Positions 33,773-41,161 of a DNA stretch of 64,000 nucleotides are shown here, piece by piece (the stretch's first letter is position 1; each line of letters opens with the position of its first letter). A model generated the notes under the pieces. That model saw only the letters and a list, made by a program, of their open reading frames with translations. It was not told the origin of the DNA and searched no databases. Origin of the DNA: Natronorubrum daqingense (GTDB lineage: Archaea > Halobacteriota > Halobacteria > Halobacteriales > Natrialbaceae); contig NZ_CP019328.1 of assembly GCF_001971705.1 (NCBI RefSeq), positions 62,001 through 126,000 of the forward strand, read 5' to 3'. A program made the position numbers and the translations under genes.

Positions 33773-34942
33773 TTAGCTTTGGTCTGATTGTCGCGAGGCA
33801 GTGTCCCAGGTGACGATGTTCTCTCCCCGGAGGAAGTTCCACAGTCCGACGAGCATGCCGTAATTCGCGACGACGAAGTAGTGGGGGATGTGGACGACCG
33901 TCGGCGTCGAGATCGAGGTCCGCTCGAGGAGCGCGCCGACCCCGGCGAGACCGTAGCACGCGAGTTGCGCCGCGAGAAGCCCGAGATAGAGCGGGCTCGA
34001 GCCGACGAGGACGAGCCCCAGGTTCGCCGCGAGTGCAACGCCGAGAAATACCGGCGATAGCCACCGGAGGAGCTTGTGCGAGGTGAGTTGGAACGCGAAT
34101 ACCGGGTGTCGTAGCGGGTTGAGCAGCTGTAGATTGTTCGCGAGGGTGTGCCACGCGCGAGTGACGATCCGGCTCCGGCGCTCGAGTTCTTCGTCGACCC
34201 CCTCCCCCGTGTTCTCCCAGGCGACCGCGTCGGGTGCGTACGTTACCCGTTCGCCGCTTCCGACGATCGCCAGCGGCTCGGCGAAGTCGCTGATCGCACC
34301 GCTTTCGAGGGGGACGTACGACGAGTTTCGAACTGCGTAGATCGAGCCGTTTCCGGCCGCCGACGAGTTGAGTTTCGACTCGAGTCGTTTGATGAGCGAC
34401 TCGTAGCGCCAGTAGACGGATTCGCCGTCCACGTCGCTCGAGTCCCGATACGTGAGTTCGCCGATGACACACCCCACACCCGGGGCGAACGACGAGACGA
34501 GGTTGCGTATCGCGTCGGGATCGTACATGCTGTTCGCGTCCGAGAAGACGATGACGTCCTCGTCTCTCCGCGCGACGACTCTGTTCTGACATTCGGTCTT
34601 TCCGACCCGACCCTCGATCCGAACGAGTTCGACGCCGTCGTCGGCGTACGAGCGAACGATCTCGTCGGTGTCGTCCGAGGATGCATCGGAGAAGACGACG
34701 ATAGACAGTTCCTCGTCCGGGTACCCCAGGGCCAGACTGTTTTCGATCTTCTCCGCGATCACGTCTTCTTCGTTGTAGGCCGCGATGACGAGCGCAACTG
34801 ACGGGGTGTCGTTCGGACGGTCCGTCGACGAATTCGGGAAGATACTGTTCAGTACGTACAGAATCGGGACGTAGAGGGCGTACGTATGCAACAGCAACCC
34901 GACGGAGAGGACGAATGCAGCGAGGAGCGTGAGTTCGAGCAT
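33773..34942 (-). CDS. Membrane-anchored glycosyltransferase family 2
   Basis: A 389-residue GT2 with one N-terminal helix (MLELTLLAAFVLSVGLLLHT) and three or four C-terminal helices, as in processive or polyprenyl-linked sugar transferases. The catalytic core includes VALVIAAYNEEDVIAEKIEN, SIVVFSDASSDDTDEIV, DVIVFSDANSMYDPDAI (DxD-like) and a late GSGERVTYAPDAVAWE. ATG at 34942 is used; a GTG three codons upstream is possible. It is the first gene of the glycosyltransferase operon, and the 350-bp AT-rich region beyond it should contain the operon promoter. Confidence 0.88.
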   Translation of the reverse strand: MLELTLLAAFVLSVGLLLHTYALYVPILYVLNSIFPNSSTDRPNDTPSVALVIAAYNEEDVIAEKIENSLALGYPDEELSIVVFSDASSDDTDEIVRSYADDGVELVRIEGRVGKTECQNRVVARRDEDVIVFSDANSMYDPDAIRNLVSSFAPGVGCVIGELTYRDSSDVDGESVYWRYESLIKRLESKLNSSAAGNGSIYAVRNSSYVPLESGAISDFAEPLAIVGSGERVTYAPDAVAWENTGEGVDEELERRSRIVTRAWHTLANNLQLLNPLRHPVFAFQLTSHKLLRWLSPVFLGVALAANLGLVLVGSSPLYLGLLAAQLACYGLAGVGALLERTSISTPTVVHIPHYFVVANYGMLVGLWNFLRGENIVTWDTASRQSDQS

Positions 34943-35300
34943 GGAGATCACTTCTGGAAGGATTCGGTAGCGGTTCGAGTCACGATTCGAGTAGGTCCGC
35001 TCTTTCGCTATCTTCTAACAGCACCAAATTCAAACTTCCGACATAGAGTGACTTCAATACCTGATCTCCCTTTCCCTGACTAAATCTGGCGCTGTGGGGC
35101 GTCTATCGGTAGATTATCGCGCCCTCTCCATTGTGGGCCAAACTCAAAAATATACACAGTCTCTAATTCTGATATATTATACGGGTGTGACAATTACCGT
35201 TGGAACGTCCGTTGCACGAACACGACCGACGTGAACGGGCCGGTTCCCGCTGGTCGGAGGGATCAGCAGACTCATGTAATTTCCGTCGGGACCTTCGCGT
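34943..35300. other. Divergent promoter region between glycosyltransferase operon and epimerase
   Basis: About 360 bases without a gene, AT-rich around 35130-35185 (CAAAAATATACACAGTCTCT and TGATATATTATACGG). It should hold the promoters for both diverging units. Confidence 0.55.
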
Positions 35301-36236
35301 ATGACTACCGGCCAGCCGACGGGACGGACGATTCTCATTACGGGTGGGGCAGGGTTCATCGGCAGCCATCTCGCGGATGCACTCGTCGCCGATAACGACG
35401 TCCGAGTGCTCGACAACCTGACGTCGGGCGAGCGAGCGAACGTCCCCGACGACGCGACGCTCATCGAGGGCGACCTTCGCGACGACGCGACGCTCGAGCG
35501 AGCGACCGACGGCGTCGACTTGATATTTCACAAGGCCGCCCTCGTCAGCGTCCAGGGGTCGGTCGAAGCGCCACAAACGAGTCACGAGATCAACGTCGAC
35601 GCGACCCTCGAGGTACTCGAGGCCGCCCGCGAGGAGGACGCACGGGTCGTCCTCGCCTCGAGCGCGGCGATCTACGGCCACCCCGAGCGCGTGCCGATCC
35701 GGGAGGGCGACGCCAAGACGCCGAGTTCGCCCTACGGACTCGACAAACTCTCGATCGACCACTACGCCAGACAGTACCACGACCTCTACGGGCTCGAGAC
35801 GGTCGCTTTGCGCTATTTCAACGCCTACGGACCGGGCCAGACCGCCGGCGACTACAGCGGCGTTATCAGCATCTTCTGCGAGCAGGCGCTGCGCGACGAG
35901 CCGATTACGGTTCACGGCGACGGCGAACAGACCCGCGATTTCGTCTTCGTCGACGACATCGTGCAGGCGAACCTCGAGGCGGCGACGACCGACCGGGTTG
36001 GCACCGCGTACAACGTCGGCACCGGAACGAGCGTGACGGTTCGCGACCTCGCCGAAACGATCGCCGACGTCACCGACTCCGGTTCCGAGATTGCCCATAC
36101 CGAAGGGCGTACTGGTGACATCCGCCACAGCGAAGCCGACATTACGACGGCCAGAACGGCGCTCGGATACGAACCCACGGTTTCGCTTCGCGACGGTCTC
36201 GAGCGGACCGTTGCGTGGCTTCGCAAACGAGAATAA
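35301..36236 (+). CDS. NAD-dependent sugar epimerase/dehydratase (UDP-glucose 4-epimerase-like)
   Basis: A 311-residue extended short-chain dehydrogenase. It has the Rossmann motif ILITGGAGFIGSHLADAL (about 11-28), SSAAIYG, the catalytic Y145xxxK149 in SPYGLDKLSIDHYARQY, RYFNAYGPGQ, and RDFVFVDDIVQA for substrate binding. It interconverts nucleotide sugars and so supplies donors to the neighbouring glycosyltransferases. Among relatives it is closest in motif order to archaeal UDP-glucose 4-epimerases, but dehydratases and uronate epimerases share these features. It converges on the Asn-Gly repeat protein gene. Confidence 0.9.
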   Translation: MTTGQPTGRTILITGGAGFIGSHLADALVADNDVRVLDNLTSGERANVPDDATLIEGDLRDDATLERATDGVDLIFHKAALVSVQGSVEAPQTSHEINVDATLEVLEAAREEDARVVLASSAAIYGHPERVPIREGDAKTPSSPYGLDKLSIDHYARQYHDLYGLETVALRYFNAYGPGQTAGDYSGVISIFCEQALRDEPITVHGDGEQTRDFVFVDDIVQANLEAATTDRVGTAYNVGTGTSVTVRDLAETIADVTDSGSEIAHTEGRTGDIRHSEADITTARTALGYEPTVSLRDGLERTVAWLRKRE

Positions 36237-36332
36237 CCCGTCGTCTTCAAAAAGGAACGGCCGCTGAGAAACGACGATTCTACTGCCGTACTGTCTTTTC
36301 AATAGAGCAAAAAATACTGACAGTGATTGCGT

Positions 36333-37043
36333 TTACCGATTCGGTGGACGGTTATCTGGGGGACGGTTGTCTGGGGGGCGGTTGTCTGGAGGACGGTTGC
36401 CTGGGGGACGGCCGTTGCCGTTCTTGCCGTTGCCGTTCTTGCCGTTTTTGCCGTTGCCGTTCTTGCCGTTGCCGTTCCGGCCGTTGTGTTTGCCGTTCTT
36501 GCCGTTGCCGTTCCGGCCGTTGTGTTTGCCGTTTTTGCCGTTGCCGTTCTTGCCGTTGCCGTTCCGGCCGTTGTGTTTGCCGTTTTTGCCGTTCCGGCCG
36601 TTACCGTTCTTACCGTTCCGTCCTTTGCCGTTCCGGCCGTTGTTCTTGCCGTTCCGGCCGTTGCGCTTGCCGTTCCGGCCGTTGCGCTTGCCGTTCCGTC
36701 CGTTACCGTTCTTACCGTTCCGGCCGTTGCGCTTGCCGTTCCGTCCGTTGCGCTTGCCGTTCCGTCCGTTACCGTTCTTACCGTTCCGGCCGTTGCGCTT
36801 GCCGTTCCGTCCGTTGCGCTTGCCGTTCCGTCCGTTACCGTTCTTACCGTTCCGGCCGTTGTGCTTCCCGTTCCGTCCGTTGTTCTTGCCGTTTTTGCCG
36901 TTTTTACCGTTTCGACCGTTTTTCCCTGCGGAAGCGACGCCACTGAACCCGACGAGACTCAGTCCTGCAACGCCTCCCATTCGTAGCAGACCGCGACGGC
37001 CAGTAGTCGAATCCTCGTCGGCTGGTTTTTGAGTACGTTTCAT
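36333..37043 (-). CDS. Tat-exported, highly basic Asn-Gly-Lys/Arg repeat protein
   Basis: A 236-residue protein. ATG at 37043 begins MKRTQKPADEDSTTGRRGLL, followed by RMGGVAGLSLVGFSGVASAG: a twin-arginine signal with a likely ASA-G cleavage site near residue 40. The mature part is built almost only of Gly, Asn, Lys, Arg and a few His (NGKNGRNGK, NGKRNGRNGK units), then ends in a PPDNR-repeat tail. There is no acidic residue until that tail and no cysteine. DNA units of 66 bp (copies at about 36713-36778 and 36779-36844) encode part of it. Such a polycation is exceptional in a halophile proteome. Regular Gly and Asn suggest a disordered or collagen/polyglycine-II-like chain. Binding to acidic exopolysaccharide, S-layer or DNA is a guess. 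Long opposite-strand frames exist only because the repeat lacks stops; the Tat signal identifies this strand. Confidence 0.85.
   Translation of the reverse strand: MKRTQKPADEDSTTGRRGLLRMGGVAGLSLVGFSGVASAGKNGRNGKNGKNGKNNGRNGKHNGRNGKNGNGRNGKRNGRNGKRNGRNGKNGNGRNGKRNGRNGKRNGRNGKNGNGRNGKRNGRNGKRNGRNGKNNGRNGKGRNGKNGNGRNGKNGKHNGRNGNGKNGNGKNGKHNGRNGNGKNGKHNGRNGNGKNGNGKNGKNGNGKNGNGRPPGNRPPDNRPPDNRPPDNRPPNR
36410..36920. repeat. Low-complexity repeat array coding Asn-Gly-Lys/Arg
   Basis: A plus-strand array of CCGTT-based words (CCGTTCTTG, CCGTTCCGG, CCGTTGCGCTTG). It includes a 66-bp unit duplicated at about 36713-36778 and 36779-36844 with a partial third copy. Mutually similar units point to repeated slippage or unequal crossover, so allele length should differ between isolates. 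Confidence 0.9.
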
Positions 37044-37754
37044 ATTTTTATTCTCCGGGCGCGTACTCGGAAATGGCGTTGCCACTGGTTTAGGATCCCG
37101 GTGCAACGCCCTACTGCTGGGACGTATTATGCCATCTCCGCCTGTACGCTGCCCACTCCTGCACTGATTGCTGGTAGTATTAAACGCGAGTCACCGTTTC
37201 CAAACCAGACGATGATTTGTTCACCCGTACAGTAATGTACGATTCCCAATAGAAAATCTGATTTCATTCTACTCCGCTAACCTGTGCACGCAGAGAGTCT
37301 GAGATGTAAGGACTTGTCTAGTAACTATTCTTATGATCGTCCGACTCACTCGAGTTATACTATAATTTCATCACCAGACGGCAATCACAATCAATACCAA
37401 TAGGTCAAGAGGCATTAAGACCTGGCTTCGTACTATTCGGTACGGTTTCGCCAACTGTAGGTCAAAATATACCGGCCCAGAGGACTACTTGATCAATGTG
37501 TAACCGTGGTTTTCTTCGCGATGGCTGGCGAGTGCATTCCACCCAGCAAACACATCTTATCTTTGAACCGAACTGGGCTTTGTCTCCGGCTGTCTCTGGT
37601 CTTGCCAAAAATGATTGTCGGTGGGCAATGTGATTTCTATCAGACCTACTCGAGACGCACAATGTAGCACTAGTTATACAAAATGTCTTATGATATCGGG
37701 GCTATTCTGGGATTCTCGAGTGCCGCTCGAGTCCGCGTCGCGGAGACGCGAGAA
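37044..37754. other. AT-rich intergenic stretch at island border
   Basis: About 740 bases from the repeat-protein start to the next small gene. GC falls clearly (for example 37250-37420). Short frames such as 37462-37662 carry no family motif. A decayed insertion or gene is possible. Nothing was positively identified. Confidence 0.45.
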
Positions 37755-37760
37755 TTTAAA
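37755..37760 (+). promoter_or_regulatory. TATA box of the first small DDLLIV-family gene
   Basis: TTTAAA at -26 to -31 relative to the ATG at 37786, predicting a leaderless transcript and supporting that start. Confidence 0.65.
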
Positions 37761-37785
37761 TGGGATAGTGGGACCAGATAGAGCG

Positions 37786-37986
37786 ATGCGCCATCCGCAG
37801 GACGATCTCCTGATCGTGCACGCCCTTGTCGAACTCGCTCGTGAGCACAGGGGCACACCGACCGAAGCGCGTGCAAGCGATCTCGCGTACGCCATCGCGA
37901 ATCAACACGGACTCATGCCGGTCGAGGTCCCGAGACAACTCGAGGTGCCACTCGAGGCGCACGGTTGGGAGGAAGACTGCGGCTAA
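37786..37986 (+). CDS. Small DDLLIV-family protein, copy 1 (66 residues)
   Basis: ATG at 37786, placed 26 bp after a TTTAAA box, gives MRHPQDDLLIVHALVELARE followed by a helical region with AYAIANQHGLMPVEVPRQLE and an acidic end. It is a clear paralogue of the protein at 38834: both share HPQDDLLIVxAL, LAxE, IAxQHGL and RQLE. The second half looks like a short helix-turn-helix-like segment, but this is only a guess. No function is known to me. The two copies frame a third small gene, which suggests a small functional cassette or a duplicated antitoxin-like regulator. Confidence 0.7.
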   Translation: MRHPQDDLLIVHALVELAREHRGTPTEARASDLAYAIANQHGLMPVEVPRQLEVPLEAHGWEEDCG

Positions 37987-38484
37987 GGCCAGGGTCCAAT
38001 ACCCGTTCAGCCTCTGCAGTGTGTTTAGTGACAAAAAAGCAACAGAAGTACCGTCCCGCACAGCACCGCTGGGACGGTCATTCCGTCGTGCACATTACTA
38101 GTTAGGTATCAGTCTTATTATGTTGAGCACGAAGTAATTCATGGCGGGGTGGAAAACTGTCTTGACAGTCTGTCCGACCTGGGGCATCCGACGATCCCGC
38201 CAGTGATCGAGCGCCGGTCCAACATCATCGACACCGGCTCTCGATCACTCTCTCCGATTCACCCACCAGCGACTGGGGCGTTGCTGTCGGTTCACTCCCG
38301 ACAGCTTTGTCCCCACCAACTCCTGTTCATCGTCGTCTCTCGTCGTTGTGTCCTGCGTCTGTCTGTCACAAATATGGCGTTAGGGTTTGCGTTGACTTTC
38401 GGCTCGAGGAGTTGTGGGCAAGGCTAATGGTCGTAAACTCTCTGTCCTGTCTTCGAGTGTCTACTTCCTCTCGGTGTCTCACGT
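37987..38484. other. Intergenic stretch between small genes
   Basis: Roughly 500 bases. A frame at 38149-38427 is open but lacks any recognisable motif and has poor third-position GC bias. I see no supported gene, repeat or RNA here. Confidence 0.4.
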
Positions 38485-38766
38485 ATGGGCAAGACAAACC
38501 CCACATACCGAGACACAATCAGACAATTCGAAAACGATTGGTCTCCGTACCATAGAGCACTCCGTCAGCAGTACAAACCTCACTTCGAGCGACTCTTTGA
38601 TCAGGCACGGAACTTCGCGGATGCTGGCGGCATTCAGAATAGCATGGACCCAATGAACACGCACCTCATTTCTATCATGCTCGCCCAGGAGTGCAGGATT
38701 GCTGCGCTCGAGGAAGAGGTGAGTGCATTAGAAGAGGAGGTGAACACGAGTCTAGATCATCGCTAA
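38485..38766 (+). CDS. MGKTNPTYRD-type haloarchaeal protein with coiled-coil tail
   Basis: A 93-residue protein. The N-terminal signature is MGKTNPTYRDTIRQFENDWS, then YHRALRQQYKPHFERLFDQA and a helical C-terminus with two heptads (IAALEEEVSALEEEV). Small proteins with this signature are widespread in haloarchaea (I recall a DUF-type family, name uncertain) and have no assigned function. The tail should mediate dimerisation. It lies in the accessory region between the two DDLLIV paralogues and is transcribed in the same direction. Confidence 0.75.
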   Translation: MGKTNPTYRDTIRQFENDWSPYHRALRQQYKPHFERLFDQARNFADAGGIQNSMDPMNTHLISIMLAQECRIAALEEEVSALEEEVNTSLDHR

Positions 38767-38799
38767 CCACCGTTTTGGGAATAATTGTTCGTCAGAGAG

Positions 38800-38807
38800 T
38801 TTTTTAA
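38800..38807 (+). promoter_or_regulatory. TATA-like element of the second DDLLIV-family gene
   Basis: TTTTTTAA lies 27-34 bp before the ATG at 38834, the same architecture as for copy 1. Confidence 0.5.
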
Positions 38808-38833
38808 TGAAGCCGAGGCCAATCGCGGGTATC

Positions 38834-38995
38834 ATGCACCACCCACAAGATGATTTACTAATTGTCTATGCTCTTACTTTGCTTGCTCAGGAGTATAAGG
38901 TAGCTCAAAAAGAGGAGTGGGCCCTAAGCTTGGCAGACGGGATCGCGGAACAACACGGACTCACAGTTAGTGATGCAATTCGCCAACTCGAATAG
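38834..38995 (+). CDS. Small DDLLIV-family protein, copy 2 (53 residues)
   Basis: ATG at 38834 gives MHHPQDDLLIVYALTLLAQE, then an AEEWALSLADGIAEQHGL-like stretch and an end in DAIRQLE. It is shorter than copy 1 because it lacks the final acidic extension. Conservation of the start and of IAxQHGL over the divergent middle suggests both are functional. The alternative upstream start (38807) would fall inside the TATA element and is rejected. Confidence 0.68.
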   Translation: MHHPQDDLLIVYALTLLAQEYKVAQKEEWALSLADGIAEQHGLTVSDAIRQLE

Positions 38996-39404
38996 ATAGC
39001 GTCACTCAAATGGACAGCGCCAAAAACATCGGCGCACCTTTCCACCTCTGCACGCGGATCGCCAGTTAAAGCACGTAAAACAGAGGTTGATAATGTAACA
39101 AAGTAATGTTGACAAATATGAATTTTGTAGTTATATTAAATTAGTGCGTTACTCTGATGTTGAAATACAAGTTCACATAATATGCTTATTTTTCGCTCAA
39201 GTTACTATTGGTTGAATTGGTAGGCATGCATACCATGTTTTGCAACACCTATTCATCATATATGTGGCATTATAAGGGATCTATTGATACTACAAATGAA
39301 TGTGATATTCCATAATAGTCTACGAAAAGAATAACCAGGTGTGAATTTTTCCATATCTTTCCATCATCCTGGATAATGATGGCCATATGTCCGCCCAAAG
39401 ATTA
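38996..39404. other. Very AT-rich leader of the 39-42 kb operon
   Basis: About 400 bases, the most AT-rich part of the window (for example 39100-39320), with no open frame of note. This composition is typical of acquired DNA in haloarchaea. An RNA or regulatory element could be present, but none is recognisable. Confidence 0.5.
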
Positions 39405-39410
39405 TTTATA
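39405..39410 (+). promoter_or_regulatory. TATA box of the three-gene AT-rich operon
   Basis: TTTATA within ATTATTTATATCAG, 41-46 bp before the ATG at 39451, leaves room for a short leader. No second promoter is obvious downstream, in keeping with a single transcript. Confidence 0.5.
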
Positions 39411-39450
39411 TCAGTGGTGTAACAAAGAATGTGTGAAATACTGACTGAGC

Positions 39451-40161
39451 ATGATTGGATCACCGCCATACGCAGATAACTTCTCACGTATCTCATTAGG
39501 AGACTTAGAAACATCTCAGTTCATTAATTTATTAGAGGAAAACCCATACGAAAAGGGGGAGGCCTATGGATTCTCTATTGAGCAAGTGGAACCTAGTTTG
39601 ATTACAGCATATCTTCTTCTCACAAGGCCGGAAATCCAACAGGTATACGACGAGGATACGCAAGAGGTGACCAAGGAAGAGATTCAAACAGTTGAGATGA
39701 TCCCGTTCAGAGTGGATACTAAATACGGTATCCTGGAAGTCTTCGCTAACAAGGACAGTGTTTCAAACGTCACAAATAAAATTGGTCAGGTGACGAGTTG
39801 GGAAACGACCATTGAGAATACATCTTTCAGCCCCCAACAGGTTCTGAGCACCATTGAGAGCCGATACCGAGTTGAGTTGAATTCTATAAAGATATCTGAC
39901 TACCCAATAACAGACTCAGCAGTCGGTAGCTTTCAGATCGATATTGACGACCAGAACTTGGGGCGTGATTTGTTAAATAAACATTCTGGAGATATCTCCT
40001 ACCTTGGAGCATCCGTGAAAACTGATGGTGAGAGTGTGACTATTGGCATATATAATAGCGGTTCAATCATCGTATATAACAATATTGACAACATGGCAAC
40101 TGTACTTGACGTAATCAAGGAGGGTGTTGTTGGTGGAGGAGAGGAGGTGAATTATGCCTGA
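39451..40161 (+). CDS. Unknown protein, first gene of the AT-rich operon
   Basis: A 236-residue soluble protein beginning MIGSPPYADNFSRISLGDLE. It contains beta-rich segments (IPFRVDTKYGILEVFANKDS) and a C-terminal part with SFQIDIDDQNLGRDLL and VTIGIYNSGSIIVYNNIDN. No signal peptide, membrane helix or catalytic motif was found and no family is recognised. Its codons are AT-rich (many ATA, AGA and TTA), unlike the neighbours, which suggests acquisition. It ends inside the next gene: ATGCCTGA holds both the next start and this stop, an 8-base overlap, so the proteins are made together, probably in stoichiometric amounts. A sensor or inhibitor role within a three-part system is a guess. Confidence 0.75.
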   Translation: MIGSPPYADNFSRISLGDLETSQFINLLEENPYEKGEAYGFSIEQVEPSLITAYLLLTRPEIQQVYDEDTQEVTKEEIQTVEMIPFRVDTKYGILEVFANKDSVSNVTNKIGQVTSWETTIENTSFSPQQVLSTIESRYRVELNSIKISDYPITDSAVGSFQIDIDDQNLGRDLLNKHSGDISYLGASVKTDGESVTIGIYNSGSIIVYNNIDNMATVLDVIKEGVVGGGEEVNYA

Positions 40162-41161
40162 AGACGAGGGTGAACGCGGTCGAGTAGCCAATGAGCGTCT
40201 CGATGCTCTCCTCACCGAGCTGGGATGGACTAAACGAGGGAAATCGAATGTGGATGTTCCCTGCACATCAGGCGTACATGCAAACCGCACTAAGGGTCAT
40301 GGTGTAGACTCTTACTTTACCTACGATAGTCCGTTCCATAACCTAGAGCGTGGTGTCTTTGTTGAATCGAAAATCCGCAAATGGGAAAATATCAACAGAG
40401 ATGATCTACGCGATTCTATGACTCAAACTCTCCAAACAGTCGAGTGTGTTCCTGAGTCTGATAAATTTGAGGAACATTTGAACGGTTATGAGCAAAGAAA
40501 CTACAATGCAGGAGTAGTCGGTATTTGGTCCTCTGATAATTTTCATGAGGCTGACTTCCAAGGATACGTCTCGGACGTGGGTATTCATCGTAAAGAACGA
40601 GGGACGTACGAAATTGCGGTTTTAGGGAATCGAGAGTTAAACAAGTTAGCTCGGTTAGCTAAAGAGTATAACCGGCTAAAGAACGACTACAATAATGATT
40701 CGGATGAGGTGTATTTCTACTATCCCTCGATGGCGGACAAGCCGTTCCCAGATAAGCAAGACTCACTCGCACTGGAGGCCCTATTGTCAGATTTAATATT
40801 TGTTCAAATAAAAAGAGCAAGCGGGTATGATAGAGAAAACACACCCACAGGGTTTGAGCGGGTCAATGTCATATTTTACTTTGGAGACTTTACATTGGAT
40901 TCGCTGGAGGTGGTTTTCAAAGCGTTAGTTGAGTATAATTTACTTGATGTTGAGGAGGTTCTGATATATTATGATAACGAACATCTTGATAGAGGAATTC
41001 AAGATATAGAGTCAGCTAAAGCCCAGTTTGCGAATACAATTATACCAGATAATGGAGAGATTGTAGAAGATAAGGAAATCCCAAAATTCGACTTCGATAC
41101 ATTGCCATCGGTTACGTACGACAACTATACGGAAGGTCTGAGAGGTGATGATAATGCGTAG
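40154..41161 (+). CDS. PD-(D/E)XK-like nuclease, second gene of the AT-rich operon
   Basis: A 335-residue protein. The N-terminal third has the restriction-nuclease pattern: E14 in the first helix, D52 in KGHGVDSYFTYDSP, and E71-x-K73 in GVFVESKIRKW. The helix-turn preceding it (LDALLTELGWTKRG) fits the start of such folds. The arrangement 'KxHGxD...hhhESK' is like that of GapS4a-type anti-phage nucleases as I remember them, but no alignment was done. The C-terminal part (about 170-335) is unrecognised and may sense or bind a partner. It overlaps both neighbours by 8 bases at each end (taking ATG 41154 for the third gene), so the trio is a single functional unit. Base composition is foreign to the rest of the window. 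Confidence 0.72.
   Translation: MPEDEGERGRVANERLDALLTELGWTKRGKSNVDVPCTSGVHANRTKGHGVDSYFTYDSPFHNLERGVFVESKIRKWENINRDDLRDSMTQTLQTVECVPESDKFEEHLNGYEQRNYNAGVVGIWSSDNFHEADFQGYVSDVGIHRKERGTYEIAVLGNRELNKLARLAKEYNRLKNDYNNDSDEVYFYYPSMADKPFPDKQDSLALEALLSDLIFVQIKRASGYDRENTPTGFERVNVIFYFGDFTLDSLEVVFKALVEYNLLDVEEVLIYYDNEHLDRGIQDIESAKAQFANTIIPDNGEIVEDKEIPKFDFDTLPSVTYDNYTEGLRGDDNA

Noticed and set aside
36215-37032. Plus-strand Cys/Arg-rich, Val/Ala-rich and Leu/Pro-rich frames over the Asn-Gly repeat
   Set aside because: They exist only because the repeat has no stops in any frame; the Tat signal and start belong to the minus strand.
37462-37662. 66-codon minus-strand frame in the AT-rich border
   Set aside because: Poor codon bias and no recognisable motif; too weak to call a gene or an insertion-sequence remnant.
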